DNA of 64,000 nucleotides from Orthonyx spaldingii (lineage: Eukaryota; Chordata; Aves; Passeriformes; Orthonychidae). Each line of letters begins with the position of its first letter. The stretch's first letter is position 1. The stretch spans positions 193,046 through 257,045 of the forward strand of contig VZTJ01004198.1 in the NCBI GenBank assembly GCA_013397795.1, written 5' to 3'. Below are positions 51,401-58,935 of the stretch, one piece after another. The notes beneath the pieces are model-generated. The model saw only the letters and a program-made list of their open reading frames with translations. It ran no database searches and was not told the origin of the DNA. A program made the translations under genes and the position numbers.

Positions 51401-53771
51401 TTTGGCAGTGATTTCAGTTTAAACTATGAGAAAACATCTTAAATATTTTTACCCAAAAGTGCCTTGAAAATATGATCCTGACATACTTGCAATCATGTAC
51501 TTTCTAAACAGGTATCATTGTCATTTCATGTTCGATCACACATAGCTATTGCAACTAGCTTTTTATGAGCAAACTGCTGTGTTGTATTAATTTTACTGCC
51601 TAGATCACTCTGTCTGTAATTCACTTTGAAATGCTAGAATTAATAGATGAGCCTGCATCAGGATTTTACAAGGGTTACTTTTTTCTGGGCTGCGTTCCAA
51701 CTTGGTTGACGGATTTCTCTTCTGTGTAAAAAAGCAGAGTCCGCTGTAAAGTAGAGACAAGCAGCACCTTCTGGTTGTAATCCAACTGGACAATCGAAGA
51801 TGGCTCTTCCAATACAAGGCTGGAGTTGCAAATACCCTTTCAAAGACACACACAATTGACAAGAGTCAAACCCTCCTAAAATTACAAGCTAGTAACTAAC
51901 TCTTCAAAGAAACTTATTAGCCCAAGAGAAAACAAATAAACAAACAAATGGCTTTTGAACTCCTGTTGCAGGAAATTCACTTAATGAATATGGACTTAAT
52001 TTACATAGGCAAGAGGGGAGTTACATTGTCTGTGACACACTATGAAATGTAATTTCTCTTGGAATATTAGCTAATACATTGCTCTTGAAAGCAACAGAAG
52101 CCTTAACACACATTTTCTTCCTTCTTCCCCACTGCCAGGTCATGTATCATACAACCCACATATCACTGCGACAATCATTACTTCTGGTGATTTCTGTCAA
52201 ACCAAATTCAGGGACAGTCACAGATAAATCAAGAGAACGTTGTTTAAACTTTTCTCCCACATAGAAATTCAAGTTAACATGCATTTTGTTGATATCTCAG
52301 GTCTGTATTCACTAACAAGATGTGACAAAAATTCCATTTACTAGTAACATGCTAGTCAGCCAACAGCACCCAAATGTTACTTTCATTCTACACTCCAGTC
52401 TGAGATGCTGAACAATTTTGGGAGATCAGTCAAAAATATCCCTTCCAAACAAAAGAGAAAGTACTGGCTGAAAGCTGAAGAAAGATTTGGTAGCTATTTA
52501 ATGAAAAATGAGAAGGTTCACTCCTTCTTTTAAAATGCATTACTTCTTAAAAAAGGTAAGGCAGTTGTGAAGGATATCCCGTGGTTGCCTTGCTGGGTGT
52601 GCACACATTTGGCCAAGTGTACACACACCAATAAAGCCATCCAACTAAACATGTAACACTAAGCAATTAACTAAGTGCTAAATACTTAAACACACATGCA
52701 TACTTTCAGAAAGCGCAAATGTGAATTAAGGTCCCTATAACAAATGCTCACCTGGTCTAAGTCTAGTGCAGAGTAGACAATCTTTCCTTTGTCATCTCCA
52801 GAGAATAATTTCATTCCATTGGGACTCCAAGCTAAAGCTGTAATGCTGCTTTTGTGGATGCCAGCAACGTCAAATCTGCGAAGCTGTGAAACAATAACAA
52901 AGCAATACAAGAATGAGCTGAAGAGAAAATGGATGCACAAAGCCTATTCAGTGACTCCTGACTGGTTTAACTGGAGATCAAGTACAAAAGTGCACGTCCT
53001 TCCTTCCAAAGTTTATTTAGCACAAAACCACCTAAACAATCCAAAACCCCTCCCACCAAAAGATCAGCTAATTATTACACATGAGAAATCTCTCAGAAGC
53101 ATACTTGATTCAATACATCTGTTGTAATACAAAGCATGCTTTAATATTATTGTTTTATGAGCTTAACATATGAAGCCTAAAACATACTCACACCTATTTC
53201 ATCAGGCAAGACTGACTGGGTTTCACTCTTAGAAAGAAACACAGTAACATTCTCCTAGGACTGGCCATACCAAACCTCACAGAGATTTAGACAAATGCAA
53301 CGATTTACCTGTTTGTTCCTTCCAGGTAAGGAAGAGACAAGCTGAAAAACTGCAACCCGACCTGAGGCTGTACCAACAGCAACCAGGTCATCAAAACAAC
53401 TCAACAGCTTCACAAAAGTTATAGATTCACACCTCCCCTGTTGAAACAAACCATACAAAAAATGCATAAAGTTAATGAGACACCAACAGAAGAGCTCAAT
53501 TCTGAGCAACTTAGCTTCATCGGAAGAAACAACAGTAAAAGTCAGTATTTACCTCAAAATTATATTTTTTCATCTGGTTTAAATGTCTGCAGTAGAGATA
53601 AAGCATTCCAATGCTGCTGCCCACAGCAATGTAGTCTCCATTGGTATCGAGTGCTGTGAGGTAAACCACAATAGAACGAAAGCCTTTTTGGATCTTTGTA
53701 GGAATGGCATTAAGGAGATAATACAAGGGACAAAATTCCTTAAATATAACAGGTGAAGCCACAGATGCCAT
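18340..53771 (-). CDS. TECPR2: Tectonin beta-propeller repeat-containing protein 2 (TECPR2), complete coding region in 19 exons
   Basis: Joining 53771-53553, 53437-53309, 52883-52752, 51836-51679, 50568-50256, 49452-49320, 48039-47569, 46958-45973, 44613-44430, 42674-42501, 40388-40208, 38714-38573, 37328-37088, 36342-36253, 35423-35190, 31599-31451, 20052-19911, 18898-18749 and 18494-18340 gives 4,383 bases, 1,460 codons plus stop (human about 1,411). All phases agree; all introns are GT-AG except the last (GC-AG). Domains: WD40-type N-terminus (about 1-350); Ser-rich acidic linker with a Lys tract (about 361-847); TECPR repeats (about 850-1,430) with recurring W-D-G-R patterns such as LWALDIHGNLWFRTG; C-terminal DEWEVI, the LC3-interacting motif. 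The family promotes autophagosome-lysosome tethering and ER export (SEC24D, HOPS, BLOC-1 partners); human loss causes HSAN9/SPG49. The ATG at 53771 has G at -3 and +4 and matches the human MAS- start; an in-frame ATG lies 15 bases upstream. Confidence 0.96.
18749..18898 (-). CDS. TECPR2: TECPR2 exon 19 (residues ~1360-1409), GC donor
   Basis: 150 bases, phase 1-1. It encodes LQACQLALSTRTVWARCPNG, then ARRYGVTDKNPAGDYWKKIPGN: a TECPR blade nearly identical to mammalian TECPR2. The exon ends ACAG followed by GCAAGT, a typical GC-type 5' splice site; no GT in the right phase exists nearby. Confidence 0.95.
19911..20052 (-). CDS. TECPR2: TECPR2 exon 18 (residues ~1313-1359)
   Basis: 142 bases, enters in phase 0 after TTTTTATAG and leaves in phase 1 at GTAAAA. 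It encodes PVGINLVSIHSSPNDQMLWA, then VHVRVGITDEMPVGTDWEHVPG, another TECPR blade. Confidence 0.95.
21428..21581. repeat. Strand-asymmetric C/A-rich tract (G/T-rich on the TECPR2 sense strand)
   Basis: About 154 bases of plus strand consist almost only of A and C, with just three G and few T. On the minus strand, which is the TECPR2 transcript sense, it is therefore G/T-rich with several GGG/GGGG runs separated by short T loops. It is followed on the plus strand by pyrimidine-rich sequence. No transposon family was recognised. Confidence 0.85.
27696..27733. repeat. Tandem duplication, 19-base unit, two copies
   Basis: GTAAGAACTTCTACTACCT at 27696-27714 is followed directly by GTAAGAACTTCTCTTACCT at 27715-27733 (two differences). 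It lies in intron 17 of TECPR2 and has no evident function. Confidence 0.85.
28543..28645. repeat. AT-rich simple sequence
   Basis: About 100 bases of TATA/ATAT and A/T runs (ATATAAAAATATAC, TTTATATATTTAAAAATATATATG), inside TECPR2 intron 17. Low complexity. Confidence 0.75.
31451..31599 (-). CDS. TECPR2: TECPR2 exon 17 (residues ~1263-1312)
   Basis: 149 bases, phase 1 in, phase 0 out (donor GTAAAA). It encodes GVKLISLTCGNQHVWACDTN, then GGIYFRVGTQPLNPSLMLPA and WIMIEPPIQ, a well conserved TECPR blade with the W..D..G....R.G signature. Confidence 0.95.
31600..35189 (-). other. TECPR2: TECPR2 intron 16
   Basis: 3.6 kb without recognisable exons or transposons. It contains a small three-copy GTTAAAGCT repeat near its 5' end (34871-34899). 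Otherwise AT-rich and unremarkable. Confidence 0.8.
34871..34899. repeat. Short tandem repeat, (A)GTTAAAGCT x3
   Basis: AGTTAAAGCT at 34871-34880 and 34881-34890, then GTTAAAGCT at 34891-34899; a perfect 9-10-base unit in TECPR2 intron 16. Confidence 0.85.
35190..35423 (-). CDS. TECPR2: TECPR2 exon 16 (residues ~1185-1262)
   Basis: 234 bases, phase 1-1. Acceptor TTTCCATAG; donor GTACGA. It encodes SFLWLCQSNKDLFCVSDQNP, then STVQLPPEAEM, AIWGLDSLGQIFIRTLSSSC and MHWTKLDLSQL. Contains a TECPR blade. Confidence 0.95.
   Translation of the reverse strand, partial: EAFCGCAKATRICFVSVIRILIFVLLRCSCHRRLKWCTTLPARMPFGAWIVLGRYLSEHFPPAAQQGCIGQNWISPS
36253..36342 (-). CDS. TECPR2: TECPR2 exon 15 (residues ~1155-1184), 90-base symmetric exon
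   Basis: Acceptor TTCTTTCTTTCAAG, donor GTTGGT. It encodes TYWNNIVPRGTASATKWIFV, then LASTASSKE, matching the human segment TYWNHVVPRGTASATKW. Phase 1-1 and divisible by three, so skipping would keep frame. It has no ATG and is too short for an ORF scan. Confidence 0.93.
37088..37328 (-). CDS. TECPR2: TECPR2 exon 14 (residues ~1075-1154)
   Basis: 241 bases, phase 0 in (TTTTTTCCTCAG), phase 1 out at GTTGGT. It encodes VSITDYVVFDQCSLFQTIIQ, then KVADKLRMAFWSQQLQCQPS and GVWISSGKNEFHVAKGNLI; near-identical to mammalian TECPR2. Confidence 0.95.
38573..38714 (-). CDS. TECPR2: TECPR2 exon 13 (residues ~1027-1074)
   Basis: 142 bases; phase 2 in, phase 0 out at GTAGGC. It encodes EMQALEPVCITLGDQQTLWA, then LDIHGNLWFRTGIVSKKPQG, a textbook TECPR blade. 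Confidence 0.95.
40034..40116 (+). repeat. GATA/GACA and CA microsatellite cluster
   Basis: GGAAGGAAGGATAGATAGAC, then AGACAGGCAGACAGATAG, followed by ATATACACACACACAC and AGATATATATCT. Mixed GATA/GACA tetranucleotide and CA/TA dinucleotide repeat, 92 bases beyond the exon 12 donor in TECPR2 intron 12. Confidence 0.85.
40208..40388 (-). CDS. TECPR2: TECPR2 exon 12 (residues ~967-1026)
   Basis: 181 bases, phase 1 in (acceptor TTTCTAG), phase 2 out (donor GTAATG). It encodes LSVDRPCARAVKVDCPYPLS, then NNVVWALSEQRALLYREGVR and SFCPEGEQWKSDIV. It lacks an internal start codon; found by splice-site and homology reasoning, and it joins exons 11 and 13 in frame. Confidence 0.95.
42501..42674 (-). 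CDS. TECPR2: TECPR2 exon 11 (residues ~909-966)
   Basis: 174 bases, phase 1-1. Acceptor CTCATACAG, donor GTACCT. It encodes ALLWKIEQKTNKAFACGKVT, then KRHWYEALPQAVFVALSDDT and AWIIRTNGDLYLQT: a TECPR blade. Confidence 0.95.
43716..43922 (-). mobile_element. CR1 LINE 3'-end fragment, minus orientation
   Basis: Reads AATCACAGAATGGTTTGGGT, then CCTGCCCTGGGCAGGGACAC, then CCAGGGATGGGGCATCCACA and GGGCAACCTCTTCCTGTGCC on the plus strand. This is the reverse complement of the avian CR1 3' region. The terminal octamer (CACAGAAT) sits at the left end, so the element runs on the minus strand, sense to TECPR2. About 205 bases, 5'-truncated, non-coding. Confidence 0.9.
44319..44340 (+). repeat. (CAAA)n microsatellite
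   Basis: Five to six CAAA units, continuing into an imperfect A/C-rich stretch to about 44365, just downstream of the exon 10 donor in the TECPR2 direction. Confidence 0.85.
44430..44613 (-). CDS. TECPR2: TECPR2 exon 10 (residues ~848-908)
   Basis: 184 bases, phase 0 in, phase 1 out at GTGGGT. The exon begins at TTTGCAGAGAGC after TTTTTAG; a second AG (TTTGCAG) lies inside it, but only the upstream AG preserves FAESWMGYSGPGYG as in human. First blade after the linker: SLVVSEKYIWCLDYRGSLYC, then LRWQKFEDGVQQVAVSPS. Confidence 0.94.
45973..46958 (-). CDS. TECPR2: TECPR2 exon 9 (residues ~519-847), large Ser/acidic linker exon
   Basis: 986 bases, phase 1 in, phase 0 out (CAG then GTATTT). It encodes a low-complexity linker rich in Ser, Asp, Glu and Thr with conserved islands: HSSLEGTP, SGDSPHSLNADSFSMTSS, STGSPDQES near its start and SSDEEDIYGHGLPYSSSETS near its end, both recognisable in human TECPR2. 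The middle is poorly conserved. The acceptor is preceded by a (TG)7 repeat and a C11T6 run. Confidence 0.94.
46966..46998 (+). repeat. (CA)7 plus A6G11, overlapping the TECPR2 exon 9 3' splice region
   Basis: Plus strand: CA seven times (46966-46979), then TGAAAAAA and 11 G (46988-46998). On the transcript strand this is C11-T6-CA-(TG)7-ATAACAG, i.e. the polypyrimidine tract plus a UG repeat ending seven bases before exon 9. Confidence 0.9.
47569..48039 (-). CDS. TECPR2: TECPR2 exon 8 (residues ~362-518), Ser-rich linker with Lys tract
   Basis: 471 bases, phase 1-1. Acceptor TTTTGGGCAG, donor GTAGGT. Conserved islands SESRSRSSSVNSVDSGSSFL, SSQRFSTISSEDFDQELIVK and PIKVKKKKKKKQ match mammalian TECPR2; the first 60 residues (Ser/Thr/Val-rich) are divergent. 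The seven-Lys run resembles a nuclear-type or polybasic patch. Confidence 0.94.
49320..49452 (-). CDS. TECPR2: TECPR2 exon 7 (residues ~318-361)
   Basis: 133 bases, phase 0 in, phase 1 out. It encodes ALIGGLEGYGDIVSVSCTNN, then EIFLLKGDRDIIRISNRPEG, the end of the WD40 domain. The donor is G then GTTTGT, a weak site; it is chosen because it gives the correct phase into exon 8 (I-V-S-D-V). Confidence 0.93.
50256..50568 (-). CDS. TECPR2: TECPR2 exon 6 (residues ~213-317)
   Basis: 313 bases, phase 2 in, phase 0 out at GTAGAT. It encodes SGKFGACFIPGLCKQSDLTL, then RPGLRLWKSDVHGTVQATFI, LGLVSCFFQEGWVLTWNEYS and IYLLDTVNQ: WD40 blades nearly identical to human. Confidence 0.95.
51679..51836 (-). 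CDS. TECPR2: TECPR2 exon 5 (residues ~161-212)
   Basis: 158 bases, phase 0 in (acceptor TCTTTGAAAG), phase 2 out (AA then GTAACC). It encodes GICNSSLVLEEPSSIVQLDY, then NQKVLLVSTLQRTLLFYTEE and KSVNQVGTQPRK. The true frame has no ATG; longer open frames over the same bases are shadows. Confidence 0.95.
52752..52883 (-). CDS. TECPR2: TECPR2 exon 4 (residues 117-160)
   Basis: 132 bases, phase 0-0. Acceptor ATTGTTTCACAG, donor GTGAGC. It encodes LRRFDVAGIHKSSITALAWS, then PNGMKLFSGDDKGKIVYSAL, a WD40 blade. Confidence 0.96.
53309..53437 (-). CDS. TECPR2: TECPR2 exon 3 (residues 74-116)
   Basis: 129 bases, phase 0-0. Acceptor GTTTCAACAG, donor GTAAAT. It encodes GRCESITFVKLLSCFDDLVA, then VGTASGRVAVFQLVSSLPGR; nearly invariant versus human. 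Confidence 0.96.
53553..53771 (-). CDS. TECPR2: TECPR2 exon 2, first coding part (residues 1-73)
   Basis: The exon starts at 53837 after TTTTGTCTTTCAG with 66 bases of 5'UTR; coding starts at ATG 53771 (GCTATGG, good Kozak) and ends at GAG before GTAAAT. It encodes MASVASPVIFKEFCPLYYLL, then NAIPTKIQKGFRSIVVYLTA and LDTNGDYIAVGSSIGMLYLY. The 5'UTR part of the exon is open in frame, and an in-frame ATG at 53786 in poorer context would add five residues. Confidence 0.96.
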
Positions 53772-55241
53772 AGCAAGGATTTGCATCAGCAATTTTAAGG
53801 CTGAAATAAACACATCTACATGACCACATAAGGAAATCTGAAAGACAAAAGCAAAAGACATGCCATTAACTTGTGTGGAGAGAGTAAAAGGTTAACAGAA
53901 AGCCACAATTTAGCGAAAAAAAAAAATTATTGGTTTTTGCTTTGCATAAAGAAATAGCAAGTTGAACTCTTGTAGTGAATGCAACCTATTCTGAGAAGAA
54001 ACTTTTTCTTACCAAAAAGTGTATTTCTTGGGTTCAGCTGATATATAAGGATGTATGGTAACCACTAATTAAGGGATAGCCACATTTTCTTGCAGCTGTA
54101 AGCTTGTCAAAGTTGAGTTCAAATGCAGTATTTCTTCTCATCTGCCTAGTGAACAAAACCATAAGGCCTCTGACACTGAACAACCCATGTGATGTATTTC
54201 CTCATCTTTCTGCAACCTCTGCCCTCAATCCAACCAGTGCCCACGAGCATGGGATATTCAGTGTGCCAGACAGTGCTGTAAGATCAAAGGAACAAACCAG
54301 CATTTGTGCTCCACTCCTGAATGCCCCATAGCCCAAGAAAAAACACAGCTGAGAAACAATTCAGCTAGAGCTACATCTGCTATACATTCAAATAACAACC
54401 AAAAATTTAGAATAGTGTGGGAAGAAAGGAGAAAGTAAAAACTAAAGAACTCCTATTTGACAGATACAGGAAAAATATCCATGCAGCAACTGAATTTAGA
54501 AAGATAAGGAGCAAACAGGAAAAAAGTAACATATGTCCAGGTTTCCTTTTATGGATAAGAGAATAATTTCATGCTTGTGAGCAATATTGTAAATATACTT
54601 AGGGGACAATATCTAAGAATAACAGAAACAGAGAGTCTGTTTGCCTTCTCCAAGAAAAACAATGTAGTCAGAGCTCATCACAGGAATAACATACTGGCAC
54701 CTTCAGAAAAAGCTGACCATGAGGAACGTAAAAATATTCAAAAAATTCAATTAAACCCAGTAAATTTTCTCATCACTACAACCTTGACAAAAATATTTTG
54801 CAGCAGTAGCTGCTGTTTGTCCTCATGGGTGACTCTGAAACATGGAAAAGAAAAGAAGCCTTCACTTGTTGAATTTTATTTTGCCATGAGCAAGTCCAAT
54901 TAACAGAATGGTATAAAGTCTACCAAAAATACTTGTAGTTTTACAAGACAAGAATTTTGGATTTCTGTAGACAGAAAGGTTTTCTGTGGTTGTTTAAGAT
55001 CTTAACATTGAAGATTTTCTTTAGCTTCAGCAGAGGTAGAACTTCCTTAGAGAAATAAAAACCAGAAGTCTGCCAACCGAAGTTAGAAATGCTTCTAAAT
55101 GATCACAATTGTTCTGTGAAGTACTACTACTGCAATTTGTGATATGTCCTATTGTGCCTAGTTTTTAATTCTCTAAAGATGGAAAATGTTGTTTGTTTGG
55201 CAGCTTCATACACTGCTTGCAGTGTGTACCAACTAAATTAG

Positions 55242-55259
55242 AAAAAAAAAAAAAAAAAA
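55242..55259 (+). repeat. Poly-A tract (18 A)
   Basis: Uninterrupted A run in TECPR2 intron 1. No adjacent sequence I recognise as a retroelement body, so it may be a simple repeat. Confidence 0.85.
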
Positions 55260-56934
55260 GCTGCTCTAGTTTAGTATCTCCACTACTGTGAAAAGCTCTG
55301 GCATCTCAGTTTTCCAGCTATTTCAGATATTGTGCAAGAGCATTCAGCACACACACTTTGGGCCCTGCAACACTTGCTGTCAATATACAGTTCCACTAAA
55401 TCCAAAGGGACTGTTTGCATGACATTGCCCATGCATGTCATGGACAAGATTACAGGAATAAAGAATGGTTATTTGGCTTATATTTTATCTGTTACAAAAA
55501 CTGCCAGTAACTACGCTAGAACCAGCTGTTAGATGTTCTAATTGTGATAAATTTTACTGCCTGCTAGAGCTTAGAAATTAATTTAACTCTCCTCCAATGT
55601 TTACAACCTGTCATGCATGATATGGATTTCATGAAATATCATAAAGACCGGCTGATACATGTGTCTAAACTATTTCTGAATGAAGAGTTCCTTTCAGAGA
55701 TGTTTACTTAGTTAACCTCAGTGCATCATGACACTTTCACAATGTTTTCAGAAACCATCTATTTCTTATCCTATGTTTTAAATCTCCTACCTCGTCCTTC
55801 AGTATTTACTACTTTCTACCTACAGTCAACTAAATATAAAAAGAATCCACTGCTAAAGTCTCATTTGCTGTTCTAAATGTGCTGTTTTGCCAGTTTAGTA
55901 ATTTTACTAGTCAATGGTCTTTTTTCTCTAATAAACAAAAATCCAGTCTTTGTCCTGTGTCTCACATGTACAAATCTTCTTCTGTCTAACCTCAACTTCT
56001 ACCACTATCCAGCTACTGCCTCATGATTTTCACATATTTTTGTTTTTAAGTTCCTTTTGTGACTCTTGTAATTTACATCTGTCAGCATCCAAAGCTGTTC
56101 TTGTAGCTGGAATCATTTCACACTTCTCATTGCCAAAGTACCTTCCAATCCCTCAGAATTGATTCTCTCTCTTAGTTTCCATCACTTATTCTTCCAGCAC
56201 AACTAAACCCTTAACAACAGAGTAACTTGAACACCAACTACAAAAATAAGCAAATTTGCATTATCCAGAAAGTCTTTTCCTCTTTCCTCTACATTAACAC
56301 TATCTGCAACCTGATGCAGGTTTTGGAAGTTTACATTTAATTTAAAAAAAGAGGAAAAAAAAAAGTTTGAGAGGGTTTTTTCTTCCCACCAACAAAACAC
56401 TTGTACTGTTTGTGTAAATACATATAAGTGAAAGCTCAAAATCATAATTTTATTAAAATACTACTAATTAATTTATCTACACTAACCAAATGCATAAGGA
56501 ACTAGAAAACCTCCCATGTGGCCTGTACATTCAAAACATCTGCACAAATGCCACAAATCTGCTTTTAAGCCTAAAGTCTTCAATATCCCTCTAATGACAG
56601 CTGTGTATCACATGTAGTCTCTAACAGCTTTAGGATTAATTGCTATCTGTTTTTCCTACCTCATTAACCAAAGGCAAACAGTGGTTATAATCTATTTTCT
56701 CAGTTCCAAAACTGGATGCATATGTTCAGCCTGTGCCAGTCAGTTATTCTGAAGTACATAACAGTCATATAGGGCAAACCAGCTTGTGCTAAGCAGCTGT
56801 CCTGCAGCAGAGATAAAGTGGAGAAAAATACCACATCAAAAACGATCACCAGACAGAAACCGTCCTTCTCAACTCTCAGACTTCACAAGTTCTTAAATAC
56901 TGCATCCAAGGCCATGTTTTGAAAAGCAACCTTT

Positions 56935-56951
56935 TTTATTTATTTATTTAT
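56935..56951 (+). repeat. (TTTA)n short tandem repeat
   Basis: TTTATTTATTTATTTAT on plus, hence overlapping AATAAA hexamers on the TECPR2 sense strand within intron 1. Confidence 0.85.
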
Positions 56952-57718
56952 GGTCTTGGAAACAAGAATAAGGCTCAATGCTGCATAACAGAGGCAACTA
57001 AAGTGAGAGATAATCCTGTGGTTCAGCAGACAGGCAGTGGTTAAAGGTTCAGTGCCAGGATATGCCACAGATGGACTGCAGGAAGCTAAAGCTGTCATTG
57101 CATTTCTCTGAGCCCAAGGGTCCTGTTTGTACAAGAGGGACAACAACTCCTTCTTCTTTTTTTTAATATTTGACATTAAAACTTAAATGTAAGTTCTTCA
57201 GAGCACAGACAAACACCCATATGACCACAGCTAAACACAACAGTCTCTGTTCTCAGCTAGATCCTACCAACTAAAAAGGAAAGAGGTTTTCTTTTCTAAT
57301 ACTTCTCACACATTTAGCCCCAGAGCAGGCTACCCGACTGTCACATCTCCAGAGCTTTTCACAGCAGAATGCTGCCAAGCAGAGCAAAGAACACAAACGC
57401 ACACCCTGCCAAAGGAGCTCTGCTTTCATGTGTCCCACACACAGGCAAAATGACCAGCTGGCACACAGGTCATGGTTACCTGATTAACACACACTTGGCT
57501 TTACACAACTCATGAAATGTTGCATTTTTGGCTTAAATGATGTTTGGGGTTTTTTCTCTGTGACATAGTAAAAAAATAAACAACAAAACAACAAATCTAG
57601 ACGAAAAAGACAGAAAGGGTAGAAAAAGGAGAACCTACAGTCGTTGCACATCCTTATAGGGATGGGAAAACTCAGCTGTATTCATGCTGATGGTCTTGTG
57701 ACACCCTAGAAAACCTTC

Positions 57719-57940
57719 ACAAAATCCTAGAACGGTTTGGGTTGGAAGGAACCCTAAACATCATCTAGTTCCACCCCTCATGCCATGGGCAGGGGAACCT
57801 TCCACTAGACCAGGTTGCTCTGAGCACCATCCAAGCTCGCCTTGAACACTTTCAAGGATGGCGTATTCACAGCTTCTCTGGGCAACCAGCCATTCTCCCT
57901 TGTCTTAACCTCCCTTCCTCAGATGTATTTCTTAAACATA
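57719..57940 (-). mobile_element. CR1 LINE 3'-end fragment, minus orientation
   Basis: AATCCTAGAACGGTTTGGGT, then AGTTCCACCCCTCATGCCAT and CTAGACCAGGTTGCTCTGAG, CTTCTCTGGGCAACCAGCC: reverse complement of the avian CR1 3' region, with its 3' end at the left. It lies in TECPR2 intron 1, sense to TECPR2, about 160 bases from the proposed exon 1 donor. More diverged than the copy at 43.7 kb. Confidence 0.88.
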
Positions 57941-58103
57941 TTCTATCGAAACATATTTAGATGTTCCAAACCACTCTTTCCCAACAGGTGCCTTCTCTCT
58001 GCAGCCCCTGACAGAGAAGGGCAGAGCCAGCGGCTCCCGGCCGGACACCCACGGGGCTGCCTCGCCTTCCCGCCGGCTCTGCCTCGGCTGACCCCGGATT
58101 TAC

Positions 58104-58117
58104 CGCCCGGTCCCAGA
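58104..58117 (-). other. TECPR2: Visible 3' end of TECPR2 non-coding exon 1 (inferred)
   Basis: On the minus strand the gap edge reads TCTGGGACCGGGCG followed by GTAAATCC: a good 5' splice site at 58103-58102, with the same GTAAAT donor hexamer as exons 2 and 3. The rest of exon 1 would be inside the gap. Inference only. Confidence 0.45.
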
Positions 58118-58393
58118 NNNNNNNNNNNNNNNNNNNNNNNNNNNNNNNNNNNNNNNNNNNNNNNNNNNNNNNNNNNNNNNNNNNNNNNNNNNNNNNNNNN
58201 NNNNNNNNNNNNNNNNNNNNNNNNNNNNNNNNNNNNNNNNNNNNNNNNNNNNNNNNNNNNNNNNNNNNNNNNNNNNNNNNNNNNNNNNNNNNNNNNNNNN
58301 NNNNNNNNNNNNNNNNNNNNNNNNNNNNNNNNNNNNNNNNNNNNNNNNNNNNNNNNNNNNNNNNNNNNNNNNNNNNNNNNNNNNNNNNNNNNN
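58118..58393. other. Assembly gap (276 N)
   Basis: 276 consecutive N within the most GC-rich part of the TECPR2/CINP intergenic region. Probably holds the bidirectional core promoter, most of TECPR2 exon 1 and CINP exon 1 with its initiator ATG. The N count may be a size estimate. Confidence 0.9.
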
Positions 58394-58403
58394 TGAGTGA
58401 GGG
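58394..58403 (+). other. CINP: Probable CINP exon 1 splice donor at gap edge
   Basis: The first resolved bases after the gap are TGAGTGAGGG. If the last N is G, this is GTGAGTGAGG, an almost perfect 5' splice site, placing the end of CINP exon 1 at or next to the right edge of the gap. CINP exon 2 needs one carried-in base (xCA), consistent with a short exon 1 carrying the ATG. Inference. Confidence 0.45.
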
Positions 58404-58611
58404 GGGAGCAGCCGGGAGCGAGCGGGGGTGGTGGGGAGCAGCCGGAGGCCCAGCCCCGGCATATTCCCAGCGAACTGACGAGGTTTAATGTGCCCGTGGT
58501 GCCCTGCCGGGCTGCCGCTGCCGCACCCCGGTGTGCACCGTGTCCGGCACCTCGCTCATGCCCCGCGGGGAGCGGGGGCACCACGTGTCTTCCCACGTGT
58601 GCTACCACGGC

Positions 58612-58935
58612 TCTGTGTATAAATATCTAAAGGGTGGGTGTCAAGAGGATGGAGCCAGGCTCTTCTCGGTGGTGCCAACCAACAGGGCAAGAGGCAATCG
58701 GCAGAAATATGCACAGGAAGTGCCACCTGAACACGAGTAAGAACTTCTTTACTGTGCAGTGACCGAGCCCTGAAACAGATTGGCCAGAGAGGGTGTGGAG
58801 TCTCCTTCACTGGAGATGTCTAAGAACCATCTGGACGCAATCCTGTGTCATGTGCTCTGGGATGGCCCTGCTTGAGCAGGGAGACTGGCCCACGTAACCC
58901 ACTGTGCTTCCTCCCAGTCTGACCCATTCTGTGTG
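58612..58935 (+). mobile_element. CR1 LINE 3'-region fragment, plus orientation
   Basis: Contains GGGTGGGTGTCAAGAGGATG, then GAGCCAGGCTCTTCTCGGTG, AAGAACTTCTTTACTGTGCA, then TGTGGAGTCTCCTTCACTGG and CCCTGCTTGAGCAGGGAGAC, the familiar avian CR1 sequence from the end of ORF2 into the 3'UTR. Recognisable over about 320 bases; ends near ACCCATTCTGTG. It lies in CINP intron 1, sense to CINP, starting about 220 bases from the gap. Confidence 0.9.

Larger units (their letters stand above)
53838..58103 (-). other. TECPR2: TECPR2 intron 1
   Basis: 4.3 kb between the putative non-coding exon 1 donor (58103) and the exon 2 acceptor (53838). It contains an 18-base poly-A (55242-55259), a TTTA repeat (56935-56951) and a CR1 fragment near the promoter end. 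No coding exon seen. Confidence 0.6.
57990..58640. promoter_or_regulatory. CpG island, shared TECPR2/CINP promoter region
   Basis: GC-rich and CpG-dense on both sides of the assembly gap (for example CGGCTCCCGGCCGGACACCC and CCCCGCGGGGAGCGGGGG). TECPR2 reads leftward and CINP rightward from here, as in human, where the two genes are head to head with first exons very close together. CACGTG, an E-box, occurs twice (58581-58586 and 58594-58599). Exact start sites cannot be seen because of the gap. Confidence 0.7.

Noticed and set aside
56935..56951. Overlapping AATAAA hexamers on the TECPR2 strand as an intronic polyadenylation site
   Set aside because: They arise from a TTTA simple repeat; without a GU-rich downstream element or transcript data there is no support for use.
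57842..58608. Long frames running through the N gap
   Set aside because: Open only because N codons are translated as X; the flanks are CR1 and CpG-island sequence.
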